Part shown: piece after piece, positions 22,259 to 34,637 of the stretch
Layout: the number at the start of each line of letters is the position of its first letter
Position numbering within the stretch: position 1 is the stretch's first letter
Origin: Trametopsis cervina
Lineage: Eukaryota > Basidiomycota > Agaricomycetes > Polyporales > Irpicaceae
NCBI GenBank assembly: GCA_022385755.1
Contig: MU278360.1
Coordinates: forward strand, 217,692 to 281,691
DNA length: 64,000 bases
Reading direction: 5' to 3'
Program-made: the position numbers and the translations under genes
Notes under the pieces: generated by a model
Database searches by the model: none
Told to the model about the DNA's origin: nothing
Seen by the model: only the letters and a program-made list of their open reading frames with translations

Positions 22259-25215
22259 TTACTTTTTAGAGCTGAGTATATCGTAGAACGCCTCCTGGGG
22301 GAGCTCAACCGAGCCAACCCTCTTCATCTTCCTTTTACTCTCCTTTTGGTTGTTCAGGTGCTTCAGTTTGCGTTCATGATGACCTACCCATCAGAGCCAT
22401 ATCAGCCCGCCAATCAAAAGTAAATTGGATGGAAAATTGGTGAACGTACCTCCGTAAAGCCCAGCGGTGACATCTGCCCGCATAGCAGAAAGCGTCTCGC
22501 GTGCGATGATTCGTTTCCCAATCGCCGCTTGGATGGGCACCTCAAAGAGCTGTCTCGGTATCACTTTGTCTGTTGTGGATGGCGGTCATTAGGTGCGCGG
22601 ACATAGTGTGTGGGGAGAGAAAAGAACGCACGAAGCTTCTTCACCCATGCGCGCCCGATCTCTTGCTCAGCGGAACGATGCACGATAATGGCGAGTGCGT
22701 CCACGGGTTTTCCGTTAAGCAAAAACACCATCTGTGGCGTTATAAATTTGTCAGGAATTTGTCAGGCAACAAGCGCAATCAAATGAGAAGGCGAAACGTA
22801 CCTTCGAAAGTTGACTGGCCTTGTACCCTGCGTTTTCATAGCTATGGCGGTGTTAGCATTGCATCATATGCATGCAGTGCACGTTCAGAACTCACTCAAA
22901 ACTGGCGAATCCCGAACTTCTGCTCTTTAGCTTGTCAAAGAAGTCGGTGACAATTTCGCTCAACGGCATTGTGCACGTCAAGATGATTCGAGCCGACGCC
23001 GCCTCAGATGAGGCGTCAAGGTACCGGTGGTCTAGGTCTTCTGCTCGGTGGGTGAAGCACAGGTCCATCATCTCGCCGAGATAATCTGTGCAAGAGACCG
23101 AATGTCAATTTCATAATGGCTTTGTAAGGGTCATACGACGCTTACCCTCTGGTACGATGATAGAAGCTTTGACAATGGGCTCCTGCACCTCCTTAACATG
23201 TGCAGACACATCTAATACTTCCGGGAAATCGGTCGGGTTACTGACAAGGGCAGTCCTATCCCGATATATCACCTTGAACGGTACAGTCGGTGCCGTAATG
23301 ATCACATTCGCGTTATATTCGTCCTCCAACCGCTGCCGGAACACGTCCATGTGCAATGACCCCAGAAAGCCTAGACGCAAACCTTGACCTAGCGCAGTGG
23401 ACGACTCGCGCATGATCTCCACGCTGCGGTCTGTCAGGGTGAGCTGGAAGATGCGATGTCCATTAGCCAATTCGCCGTGACCCACCACGAAAACGGGGGA
23501 TGGAGTGGGTACGTACGCGCTTGATCGATTCCTCGAGTTTGGGGAAGTCGCTGCTGTCAACGGGGAATATGCCGGCATAGACCATCGCTTTGGCAGGTTT
23601 GAAGCCCGGCATCGGGTCCACGGGTGCTCCGACACGATGCAATGTATCGCCGATGTGGGCTAGATTATTCGGTGTCGAGTAGGTATGCTATGCCACGATG
23701 GGAGCGGGCAGATATTCGCACCTTCAGAAGATTCCTTCATATTGCACGCCACATAGCCGACCTGCCCGGGCCTCAGAGTTTGTGTAGACATCTCTTCGGG
23801 GTGCATGATACCGACGTCAATGACCTCGTATTTCTTGCGTGTATAGCACGAGGCGATCTTGTCCCCTAAGACCCACACTGTGAGTGACATAGTCCCCATG
23901 AAATGCTTACACACTGACCCACCTTTCTTGAGAATACCGCCCTGGATACTGACCAACGACACGACGCCTCTGTATTGATCGTACCTACGTAATACAAATA
24001 TATGAATGGATCTGTTCTGGACACTCAAACAATCGACTCACGATGAATCAAACAGGAATGCTTTCAAAGGGTCGTCAATGCTCCCAGATGGCGGCGGTAT
24101 TCTGTCGATTATAGCACGGAGCACTGTGTCAATGCCTATGCCGCTCTTAGCAGATATCTTGAGAACATCTTCGGGATTGATGCCAAAGGTGGACTGCATC
24201 TGGGCGGCGACGATCTCCGGCTGTGCTGCAGGCAAGTCAATCTACATAGCGACATTGGGTCAAAATGATGTAAGCCACGCTAGTTGCGGTGGGATGGTGT
24301 ACCTTGTTCAGCACAGGAATGATGGTCAGTCCACGGTCCTTAGCAGCGTGATATACGGATAGCGACTGGGCCTGGACACCTTGTGATGCGTCGACGAGTA
24401 GCAGTGCGCCTTGACAGGCTGCAAGCGAGCGTGATACTTCCCATGCAAAATCAACATGCCCTGGGGTGTCGATCAAATTGAGGAGGTAGTTCTTGCCAGC
24501 GTGTTTGTGTATCATGCTAGGTTCAAAGTCTGTGAACTGCATATCTGTGTGCATTATTTGCATGCATACCTGGCGGTCTGCGCCTTAACTGAAAACAACT
24601 TTAGCTAACAGAAGATTAGTGATGCAAGCGGCATACCTGTGATACCACGCTCCCGTTCTACTTTCAGCTTGTCGAGAACCTGCTTGTTCACACCCTTCTC
24701 CTTCTTTTCGATAGTACCTGTAAGCTTGACCAGGGATGAGTACGTTTACATTTTCCTGCGAACTGTCCGTAAGGCCAACCTCAAGCAACCTGTAATGGAT
24801 GCTTGAGTATCTTCAGCTAATGAATAGAGTGCGTGTATGTTCACCTATCCGCCAATGTGGACTTCCCATGGTCTTACACGGTCATTAAGTCAAAGAAGTA
24901 TCCTAAGTGTCAGCTACATACTCACCTATGTGTGCGATAATGGAGAAGTTTCTGGTAGACAATTGTGTCAGAACATCAGCTATTCGCTTACACGACATGT
25001 TATGCTCACCTAATGCTTTCGCAAGGATAGTCTTCCATCCGTACATGGCCATAAACGGGGTCTCGACTCGATGCACTCCGCCACACCGGTGTGGTACTAA
25101 GCCACCTAGTATGGGTGGGTCTCACGCCGACTGCCGGGTGAGGGACGGACACTCGAAGACATGCTCGCCACGAACATCCGAGCATTCCACGACAGTGCCG
25201 TGTAAATGGGGACAA
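22259..25215 (-). CDS. GUF1: Mitochondrial translation factor GUF1 (EF4/LepA GTPase)
   Basis: Ribosome-bound GTPase of the LepA/EF4 family acting on mitochondrial ribosomes. The first exon (25,010-25,215) encodes a basic N-terminus with RWLSTTP, typical of a mitochondrial presequence. The G1 motif [13 protein letters not shown] is spread over two micro-exons of 26 nt (24,926-24,951) and 28 nt (24,845-24,872). Then come [16 protein letters not shown] (G3), NKV (G4 remnant before an intron), ISAKSGIG, domain II ([15 protein letters not shown]), [17 protein letters not shown] (EF-G-like) and the LepA-specific C-terminal domain ([31 protein letters not shown]; stop at 22,259). More than ten short introns. 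The promoter is shared with cwf18. Confidence 0.93.
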
Positions 25216-25323
25216 GAGTGCAAAGTCGCGTTCGAAGTCAAGGGTAAACTACGACGCTTCGGAAAACGCGAGCTCTGCAGAGCGGCGCGGCAGGGCGCCT
25301 GAGATTCGTTGACTTGAACCATC
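25216..25323. promoter_or_regulatory. Bidirectional promoter region GUF1 / cwf18
   Basis: Only 108 bp separate the divergent start codons of GUF1 (minus) and cwf18 (plus), so both promoters and 5-prime UTRs must lie here. GC-rich, no TATA box seen. Confidence 0.6.
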
Positions 25324-25965
25324 ATGTCTCTCGCCGAGGCTTCGGAAGCTCGCAAAGCACGGCTTATTGCCCTGCGTAAGCGGAAGGCAGGAGAGGAAGG
25401 AGACAGGTACGTTGCTCGTGCGGTGTCACAAAACCCTCGCTCAATGTAACTCGCGATTTGTAGTGCTGAAGAAATCATCAAGCATCGTACATTTGACCCA
25501 GACACGAAGACGTTGAAGAAACACGTCACGGATGGCGACATAGAGATGGACACCGTGGAAAATAAGGTGGAAGGCCTTGCTGAGAAAATCATCGCAGAGG
25601 ATGCGGAGCGTAGGACACAAGAATTGGTACGTCCGTATAAGCTGCGTGAATGTTGGCCTGCCCTGACCCATACAACCGTGCCTCTAGGATCTTCATAACA
25701 TTGCTCCCAAAAAACCAAATTGGGATCTCAAGCGAGACTTAGACAAGAAGCTCGCACGGCTGGAGAGGAAGACACAAGAAGCTATTCACACGCTGATTCG
25801 TATGTGGCGATCTACAGTAGTCACACACATACTCAGTCAATTAATCTCCCAGGACAACGATTGGCTGCTCAAAAGGGGCAAAGCGATGACCTCGCAGGGG
25901 CCCTACAAGCGCAAGCGGATCGCCGAGAGCAAGAGAACGCTTCCGATTCAGACGAAGACCTCTGA
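25324..25965 (+). CDS. cwf18: Pre-mRNA splicing factor cwf18 (CCDC12 family)
   Basis: Small coiled-coil component of the activated spliceosome (NineTeen/Prp19-associated group). Exons starting at 25,324 give MSLAEASEARKARLIALRKR, then an acidic linker, AEEIIKHRTFDPDTKTLKK, and the family hallmark HNIAPKKPNWDLKRDLDKKL followed by LERKTQEAIHTLIRQRL. The protein ends with an acidic DSDEDL tail at 25,965. About 150 residues, normal for the family. Three short introns. Head to head with GUF1. Confidence 0.9.
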
Positions 25966-26173
25966 AGTCTGGAATGTGCACAGTATCTGCTCCCGGTGGG
26001 TGTTCACCCCGTAATGTTTATGTCTAGCTTTTGACAGGTAGGGGCAGTTCCTGCTTCTGTGTGCTTCCCATTCGCTGGTTCTCATCCATGTGAGTATTAG
26101 AGGATCTGGTGATTACACTATGTGAATGACAATCGTTACATAGTCATCTATCAGGCGGGGCCATACGAAGTCC

Positions 26174-27124
26174 TCAAATGGGTCGTGAGTTGAGCATTTG
26201 TATCATGCGTTGATCCTCCGCATATCGTGCACTATGCTGTCTGTGGAGAGTGGAGTGGATGTTCATCGGCTGGTTCGTGATGGCAGACTGCAGGGACGGC
26301 AGAACTATCCCGTCAGTACGAATCCGACCGGGCGAAGATCCCGCTGGCGTTCGAGAGTCGGGTGTCATGGGGCGAGGAGGAGACGACGGGAACGAGGGCG
26401 GAGAAGTCGAATCTGAATTCCGCGATCGTGCTTTCCCGCTCCTGTATATCCCCGCTGGAACCGTCAAGGTTCGAAGCAATGGATCTTGGTCCACTGTAGG
26501 AATGCTGGGCAAGTCGGAATAAGTGAAATATGCCGTTAAGTGCCACTTCCTTTGCTTCGCATTGACGGGATCAACAACCCAAGCGGAATACGCCTGTTTC
26601 ACGAGGCCTAGAGGCTGCCTTTCGCTGCGGTCATAGTGGGACTGCGCAGAGGAAGACCATGTTCGCGAAGGGCCCTCCACAAACCGATATGACCTGGTGA
26701 GATGTTGAGCCACCTTACCCACGCTAATGGAGACCAACTTACTTCACATTATGATCGGATGGCGGTGTCGGCTCATCCGAGGAGAGCTTTTCGTCATAAA
26801 ACAAGTACGGCTCTCGCATCCTGCTCTGCGACCAGGCTAACGGTTGTAAACATCAGCATTCTGGGCATGACATCGAGCAACAAGACACCAACCTCGATTA
26901 TCTGTCCATCGTTTGAGTCCCATTTCATCGTCGCTCTCCTCCCAAACGAATATGGCGCCGGAGTGAATGTGTGTTGCTCTCTCGAGCTCGTTGAGGCGCC
27001 GGACCACAGGCTTCAATAAACCTTGGCGGACGGCCTCGAATACAGTATGAGCATCGCGCGCGTCGCGAACATGTAGACGTGGGTGAGTTGGACGCTGCGC
27101 GTCCTGAGCCGGTGCGTAGAACAT
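26174..27124 (-). CDS. Gti1/Pac2 (WOPR-domain) transcriptional regulator
   Basis: WOPR proteins are fungus-specific DNA-binding regulators (Wor1, Pac2, Gti1, Ryp1) of morphogenesis, mating and nutrient responses. N-terminal WOPR box A: LHVRDARDAHTVFEAVRQGL, KPVVRRLNELER, IHSGAIFVWEESDDEMGLKRWTDNR. The second box reads REPYLFYDEK, then GLVKQAYSAW and KQRKWHLTAYFTYSDLPSIPTVDQDPLL. A Ser/Pro-rich tail of about 100 residues follows. The arrangement matches the two-lobed WOPR fold with its disordered linker shortened. About 280 residues. The start is placed at the ATG of MFYAPAQ; an in-frame ATG 45 nt upstream is possible. Convergent with cwf18. The target genes cannot be read from the sequence. 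Confidence 0.88.
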
Positions 27125-28456
27125 GGTGGTTACTGTGTGACTAGGAGGACGATGGGATTTAATGAGCACGTATAGCTCTGAGCGTCGGAAGAACGCAGTG
27201 CAGACCTGCCATCGGACAAGAGAGACTATATACTCACCCGTCCATTACACTCACGGGAAACACGACGGACATTCCGAGGCCATTACCGACAAGACGGATT
27301 GGGGAGTCAGGGAACGATCATTCCCATTGCGGCGCACCGAGCAAAGAGCGGCAGCCCCTCTGAGAATGCGTCGCGTGCGATCTAAGAACAGCCGCTTGTT
27401 TTTCCCTCACAGGGAGTCGAGATGTCAGTGGACCCTGTATTCGTGTCGTAACACGCAGGGGCACCCTCAGCGCCCGAGACGGAGAGCCTTGCCAAAAAGG
27501 TACGGACGCAAGGCTTGAAGTAAGCGCGAATGTTTAAGGTACAGCTCTCTTTCTTGGGAATCACACATTTATGTCAGGTTGCAGTCAATAAGCTAGTTTG
27601 TCATCTAGTTCATCTGCTTCCATCCTCTATCATGGTGGCTCATGTATCAACGCATCTTCCACGGGAGTCCGTGAGTTACGTGAACCCTTCGTCTATCTCC
27701 ATACCCGCTCTGTTTTCGAACCTTGGTCAGATTGTGTGCCGGCCAACTACATTACCGCTCACTTTTTCCCAGCCACTGAAGAATTTGAAGCACTTCGAAC
27801 CTTATTTGGGGCACGGCATCGCATGGTTCATTCGCACCCGAAGCCCTGAGGTTGAGTTAAGGCCTCGGATACAAATGTATTAAAAGGAAAAGCCACCGAT
27901 TACGATTGACATCCCCTGCAAGATCGCATCCGAGCCTAGGAGAGCCGTTCGCAGCAGACGCAAGCTTGCCTCGCTCAGGACGCATTTGAACGCTATCAAT
28001 GTGGCACCAGTGTTGCTGAGATGTGACAGCCTGGTTTCTCGTCTCAGAGTGAAACGTGCATAAACACATAAAGATCCTGACCAAGTTTGATATCGGGCTA
28101 GCGATGAACGCTATAATGACACTATACGGAATCATCATTGGGAAATATAGTTCCATACCACCCCACTGGCTGTGGCTGGTGGCGATGTCCATAGTCAAAT
28201 TTTACATTTGATACATGCTATTCTGTGTACGACAACTGAGGCGTTAGACTCCAGGGTCGATGTCAGTGGCCATAGTCAGCCCCACTGAACTAAGTTGACA
28301 CCTGCTAAAAGAGGAAATCACGGAGAAGCAATGCATGCTGCTAAATCCGGAAACCTCCTCCGGCGGTAGCATTGGCGCTTAACTCTTGTTAACTCGCCAC
28401 CATCTCACTTGTTCTGGTCTTGCAAGTGCTTTCATTGACCGTACCTACAGATTGCC
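27125..28456. other. Long divergent intergenic region between WOPR and Elongin A genes
   Basis: 1.3 kb between two divergent genes. A coding-like stretch on the plus strand is listed separately (27,423-27,849). Long upstream regions are common for WOPR regulators in other fungi; here it is only suggestive. Confidence 0.4.
27423..27849 (+). other. Possible small spliced gene, unrecognised
   Basis: The frame ending at 27,849 reads ASILYHGGSCINASSTGV..., ELREPFVYLHTRSVFEPW... and FFPATEEFEALRTLFGARHR with natural amino-acid composition and no stops for about 85 codons. It can be joined across a 31-nt gap (GTTGCAG..CATCTAG) to an upstream piece YSSLSWESHIYVS. The intron would be unusually short and no convincing start was found. 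No family recognised; it may be a chance open frame. Confidence 0.22.
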
Positions 28457-29640
28457 ATGGCCAGTAACGGCCAATACATGGGCACTCGAGCAGTGCCTTC
28501 GCTTGTGCAGATCTGTCAGCGGGGTACGTTGGCATACTCTCGTAAGCTGATATCGAGCTACTGACACGCGGCTTGGCAACTGTCTCAAGTGGCTTCCGCA
28601 CATGTCGAAAGTGGGTCATACCTATCCTGCGGAAGAATGATTCCCTGATGCGTCTAGCGTCTTACAGACATGAGTAGTCTAGGCGACAATATACGAATTG
28701 ATTTGGTCAGGCCTATTCTGCAGAACTGCCCTGCGGAGGCATTGGTGCGACTGGAAAATGCCACTCCTGTGAGTTTCAACCGTCTATCCGTTAGTTTGGA
28801 AAGTCATACGTAAGGCTTTTTGAATGCAGGAAATATGCTGTGAAACACCTGGTAAGTGGGAATAATCGTTGTCCTCGGAATAATCTCCTCATTCTAGGAA
28901 GAAATGTGGAAGGCATTATGTTTTCGCAGCTTCCCGTTGTTAGCGCAACAACAGTACTCAACGGAGCAACCTGAGTCATGGCGAGAAGCCTATTTTGTTG
29001 GTTTATTTGATTCTTATGACGGCTCGGTTAGTTGAAGCATGCTGTTTCACAGAATCTGCGAGATTTCGAGAAACACCGGCTGGACGCCGTTGCTGCGAAA
29101 TTGCTCGTGAAACGTCAAGAAGAACGTAAACGGAAGGAGGATGCACAGATTAAGTTCACAGATAAATTGCCACCGCCAAAGCGTACTCGCGGGAGCAGCT
29201 GTAAGTGCAATGTTTCGTTCACGACATACCGCCCTTATTTATCTGTTGTAGGGGGAACGTCGCAGCCGAAGACGCTTTTTCAGAAAACACGATCCGATGC
29301 TGCTAAGTTTCACAAGGGCATATACGGAGCGCGCACGATTACTCCAGCACAGGCTATGAAGGCTAACCGCTTGCCAGCTGGTCCCTCGAATGTGCGCTCT
29401 TCCCAAGGGCCAGAGCGTGCTCTCCCACCAACCGATACATCGTCCTTCGGCAGCACAACGGGCACTCGTGTCACCGTAACCTCTATTCCAAAGAGGCGTG
29501 GACCAACATCTCCGGAAATGTCAATTGCCTCGAAGCCAGGTTCCACAAGCTCTAATGCACAATTCTCTTCTTTTCTCACATCGAGCCCCTCAATAAGAGC
29601 CGGTCCATCCCACAAACCTTTCCCAGCACGAGGCCATTGA
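28457..29640 (+). CDS. Elongin A (RNA polymerase II elongation factor SIII subunit A)
   Basis: Elongin A binds Elongin C through a BC-box-like N-terminus and acts in the nucleus in Pol II elongation and Pol II ubiquitylation. The first exon starts MASNGQYMGTRAVPSLVQIC at 28,457. Splicing adds QRVASAHVENMSSLGDNIRIDLVRPILQNC, matching the family pattern PSLxxLCxxxL...IxxxGDxPYxLLxPVLxxC. Then follow LVRLENATP, EEMWKALCFRSFP and PESWREAYF, the expected ELWK..RDFP..SWRxxYF order. The C-terminal part has a basic helix (LLVKRQEERKRKE), PKTLFQKTRSDAAKFHKGIY and a Ser/Pro-rich tail ending at 29,640. About 300 residues. The intron between 28,770 and 28,880 is the least certain join. Confidence 0.82.
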
Positions 29641-31563
29641 AGCACCTTCGTCAGGTCCAGCTGTCCTATGTCGCTGAGTGGAACGCGGCCAGCACAGTTC
29701 GAAGAACGCAAAGATCCCGGAGACCACTATTCATGCCGAAGCCACGTAGTTAGATATACCTTCCCACGTATACAACCAACATGCGGCCCAGGCCATGACG
29801 GCGGCAAATCTCGTATCGATCCCGCTGTTTTGGTATGGGCTTGAACAGTACTCACTCCTGCATTGACAACTCACCCAGATGAATGCACGATCTCGTTCAT
29901 GCATCGCACCACATTATCATCCCCCTTTGTCATTTCCACACATTACCCATTATCAATACCCGGAGTAACAATCTCATCTTAGAACAGTCATGTAGTCACC
30001 GCTATAGCATAGTCAGGAAGAATGTAAATTTAGTGTTCTATATTACCAGGGCGGGTATGTACGCGGGTTATTTCTGTCTCGTTAACTGCATCCGAGTACG
30101 CTCTTGCAAGCACTGCAGAAGATGTTTCAGTCATACTCAAGGTTGCGTTCAGGCTTTCCATATCCCGCCATTCAATGAATCTTGATGTCGAGGGAGAATA
30201 GCGAACTAACTCCCACTCCTGGGGATAGATGATTAACTCTAGACGCAAATAACTACGCTTCGTTCCGTGCAAAAGCACAACTTACTTAAGGCTCGCACTG
30301 AGCGAAAAGCGTGTGTGCAAGCAGCTATGAAATCATTCTCACGGCAACCTCCTGTCGAATATATGTTCCGCAGTCATTTACGATGCAACCAGCGCCCGGC
30401 CACTTACCAGTCTGAGTTCGCCGTTCTGACAACGTTGTATCAAACATTCAGTGCTGATGAAGGGATGGCAGGGTGGAATTACATCGGAACTGTTTGTGGT
30501 ACGATTGAACGGCTATGGGCGCATGACTTCCGCAAAGTCGAAGGGCCTCACGAGCTCGCCATTCTTTCGCTCAGTCGTTTCGTCATTGTGCCAGTCCGTG
30601 CCGTCCTATGTGCCCGCATCGAGCCAAAGCCGGTCCGTCCTTCGACTTCAGGCTCATTCTGTGTTTATATCTATGAGAGAATGATTCGACATCCTCCGTC
30701 ATACAACCGGGGTAAGATGTGCACACCGTGCAGCCGAGGCATATGATGGATCGTTGGTTTGCGAACCTCCGAGACCACAGGATGGGAAGATTGTGCTCGA
30801 TGAAGCAGGATATTTGACCTCGCCGTCTGATGAAGTAAACATGTTCCTTCGTCGCCGGGAACTTCAGCTGCGGAATTTTCGATGCGTACTCAGGCTTATC
30901 ATGAAGGTGCCCAAACGGCCGGGGTGGGATCGTTCGTACATTCACGAAGTTCCGCAGTCACAGAGATCCCACAGCAACGCTGCAGATGGACTACTCGGAA
31001 AGATAGGTCAATGTTGATTCTCTCGGATCTGTAAGGGACCCACAGGTTATTCTCAGGCATGTCGGAGGATTGAAATGTTGTCATGAGGCTGATGATTCGG
31101 TTTCACGTCCGTTCTCGACGCATAAAGTAGTATGAAAGTGTGCACATGAAATTGAGGTCTCAGATGCTTCGGTGATATCGGAGAACGCGATCACGTGATA
31201 CGACACGACATGCTGTATCGTAAGTACGCGATCTGGCTCGTGGTATGCGCTGAGCGCATGGTTGGACTCCGCGAGACTCTTCACCGCTTTGGTAATCTGG
31301 TTGACATGGTGTACAGTACATATATACTAAACAGTTCATATACATATCGGAGTGCGAGGACAGCATTATAGAATAACGCATCTACGATCAGATCATAACT
31401 ACAGTGCAGAAGCTAGTGGTGTACAATGAGAGACTATGTCGTGAGTGCGGTATGTGAGGATGAGTGGCGTGCAACCAAGAAGTGTACAATAATGGATGGA
31501 TGAAAAGCAGGTGATAGCGAAAATCCAACGATCGGGCAATCCAGCATAATTCTTGCTCGCAAC
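29641..31563. other. Unresolved interval with coding-like fragments
   Basis: No confident gene. On the minus strand, stretches such as KAVKSLAESNHALSAYHEPD (31,1xx-31,28x) and RYSPSTSRFIEWRDMESLNA (30,030-30,278) look like protein. A possible exon around 30,840-31,080 lies between them. A 159-codon plus-strand frame (30,267-30,746) overlaps. I could not build an exon chain or recognise a family. It could be a degraded or fast-evolving gene. Confidence 0.3.
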
Positions 31564-34500
31564 CTACAAGGAGCGCGAAGTCCCTGGTAGAGCGTACGAG
31601 GACCCTCCCAATAATCCATCCTCGCCCCATCGCTCCCTAGCCTTACCTTTGCCATTCCCAGCTCCGTCAAGACCGTGGGTAAGTTCGCCCACATCCGCAG
31701 TAGGGGACAGCGACAACCCTATCGGTGCCTCCCATATGCGGACTGTGCAGTCATCTGAACAGGATGCGAACATCCGCTCGTTACGCGGATTCCACATTAC
31801 AGAATTTACGCTTCCGTTCCCATGGCCCTCAAGTGTCTCGAGCAGTGTAGCTGTGTCTCGATGCCATATGTACACATTGCCGTCTGTGAACCGGGCTTAG
31901 AAGGATGACAGGGGTAGTGAACAGACGTAATCACCTTCACTGCCGCTTGCAATAAAGTTCTCATCGACACCTCCGAAGCAGCTTCGCAGAACATGTCGAT
32001 GATGTCTGTGTCCCGTGTATTTACGCACAGTTTGGCCGGTGCTAATTTCCCACAAATGAATCTCCTAGATGATCGCATGCGTTCAGGATTGATGTCTTCG
32101 AGACCAGAGGGGAAATATATGCTCACGCAGGTCATCACATCTGGCGCACGGTTGATGAGGGCGTAGCGCGAGTCTTCGGTAATTTTCACGCTTGTCAATT
32201 CCCCTTCCAGCCGCACGAACCTGAACGGAACCAAGAATAAGGATTTACACCCGGCTCAAGCGATATACGTTTACACGTACGATTCCAACTGTTTCGTTGC
32301 AAGGTCCCACACTGCTAGTCGAAACTCCTTCGGCTGGTTAGCAGCAGCAGTTGCGGCAGCGCTAACAGCTTCTCCACCCGTTGATGGAGTGGGTGGGGGA
32401 GGTGCCGGCACGTCGTACATCCCAACGGCCACCAGCCTGGTGAAGTCCGGGGTGATAGCAAGGTCCGTTACCCGAATGGGTGTTCTACCCCACGAATCCC
32501 TCTGCTTCCCATCGGCGTCCTGCAAGTCACAAAGAGTGGTAAGCCTCGAGCAGAAACAAACCCGACGGCTCGGGTGTGGTATTTCAAAGACAACACTGAC
32601 CCATAGAATTATCCTCCTATCTAGACCACCAGATATGAACCCCGAGCCGTCGGGTAGCCACACCAGGGCACTGACTACGTCGAGGTGGACTTCCAATGTG
32701 CGGATACAAGACCCAGTCTATGGGAGGATGTGTCAGTGTGTACGAGATATAGATATACCACACCGTCGGTGCGTACCCTCGTATTCCACATCTTGATGTG
32801 ATTCTCCGACGACGTGAGCAGCACAGCGTCGTCCAACGACCACGCCACGCAGCCCACCGGATATGGATGGTCCCGAAGTATGTGTACGGCTTCATACTCC
32901 CTCGTCTGTGGATTGGGATCCGACTATCATGAGATAGCAATGGGTGCAAACGTCAGTACACCGGCTCTTTCGCCAAGGGACTCGGAGTACTCACACCTAT
33001 CCACCATATTACAGCCGTCTTGTCTTTGCTCGCTGTAGCCAAATAGCTACCGCTGTGACTCCACTGCAGGTTCCACACTTCATCCGTGTGGATCTCCAGG
33101 ACTGCCGTTGTTATTCGAGGGAACGCCTCGCTATCGCAAGTGTGGTCGGTATACAGGGAGAATGAGTCTCCGTCGAGCGGTGTGTTATGATAAAGGCACT
33201 GTGATCGCTGATGATCCTTAGCCTGGTCCAGCAGAGTAGCAAACCGACGCTGCGGTATCATGATTGAAGAGGGTATATGGCCTGTGGGGACAGTGGTTCG
33301 GCTTCAGCAAACAGTGGTAACAACTAGCGCATCAAACTTACGTTGAAGCATGACAAGGAGCTTTCGTCGAGACGTGCCTGCGGCACCATCCCATCCCTGA
33401 ACTTGTTGTAAGTCTGCTATGTCTTGACACATCAATAAGCTGCGAGAGAAGCGGGTGAGCACATCCGCAACACGTCAGCTGCCTAATTCTGACCTTGACA
33501 ATATATGTAGCGTATCGGTATCAGGACTCAATGGCGCGAGCTCCTCCCGTAATATCTGGAGGGCTCCGCTCGTATCCCTGGCTTCCAATAGCTCTAGGTA
33601 CTTCTGCTGACTGATCAAGAATTTCGCATCCTGGATTTTGACAGGAGCTGGGATGAGGTAAGGTCAGATATACAGAATTAGAAACGCACCCAAAGCCCCT
33701 CATTCTCCGAGAATCCTAGACGAGACAGTACCCCTTCCGCATTCGCCCAGTCTCCGTTCAATATACACTGTCGGAACATTGACACATCGGGTGTCTCCAT
33801 CGTGTAGCCAGATTCAGCCTCCAAAGTGGCTGCGGATTCTCTGCTCAACGTGTCGGCTAGTCCTGTGCGTTTAGAGGAGAAGTGCACTCACATGTAGCCC
33901 ACGTCCCGTAAACTCTGTATAACGAGCCTTACAAACTCTTCTCGGTTCAAAAACGAATCATCATACAGTGTCGTGCCCGGCAATGAGACTCTCGACACTG
34001 GCATCCTCTGCTTCTCAGCTTTGAGACCGTCTACTCCCGCGAACTTCCCATTCCCATTAGCGTACGGAAACGGCGAGAAGCCATTCCCCTTTACAACTCC
34101 GTTGTGGCCATTGGACGGATTACTTGCAGAAGACGGCCCAGCTTCTAGCAGACCCTCAACTGAGTTAGAATGCGTTGAATCTGCATCGTTCTCCGTGAGG
34201 CGCATGACGGTAGATAAGGATTCCTCAGGGACAAGCGAGCGTTCGACGGACGTGACTGAGCTAAGACTGTCGACTCGTGGCCTCTTTCTTGCACGGCTCC
34301 AATCAGCGTCCGACTGTCTGTTGGGCGGGGACGAATGTAGAGCTCGCTCGGATGGGTGTAAATAGGACAGTGGCGTTGAGACGGGTGTAGATGAAAGGAC
34401 AAAGTCGAGGTCGTCCTCCTCGAGCTCGGCTCGGGTGCGAGTCGTAGGCACGAGACTGGAGCCCGTCGAGGAGGTATGGCGAGACCTCCTGTGTGGCGAA

Positions 34501-34637
34501 TGCGAGGTACTTGATGGCGACAGAAATGGGTCGGAGTGTCCAGCTGACGAAGATGTAAGAGGTGTAGAGGTGGCAGGGACGGTGCCCCGAGGCGAAGTGG
34601 TCTGGTAGGGATCAATTGTGACTGCAGAGTATTTCAA
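31564..34637 (-). CDS. GID7: GID7 / WDR26 homologue: LisH-CTLH and WD40 subunit of the GID/CTLH ubiquitin ligase
   Basis: Scaffold/oligomerisation subunit of the GID (CTLH) E3 ligase. The first exon (33,888-34,637) gives a Ser/Pro-rich low-complexity head, then REEFVRLVIQSLRDVGYIES (LisH), SAATLEAESGYTMET, FRQCILNGDWANAEGVLSRL and LISQQKYLELLEARDTSGAL (CTLH). Then come PLSPDTDTLHILSSLLMC and the WD40 propeller: HTDEVWNLQWSHSGSYLATA, VGCVAWSLDDAVLLTSSENH, VVSALVWLPDGSGFISGGLD, VTDLAITPDFTRLVAVG, the repeat with HHRHVLRSCFGGVDENFIAS and SVNSVMWNPRNERMFASCSD. The short C-terminus ends at 31,564. About 750-800 residues over many small exons. One WD40 repeat has a Pro/Ala insertion (DVPAPPPP). GID4 lies about 20 kb away. 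Confidence 0.92.
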
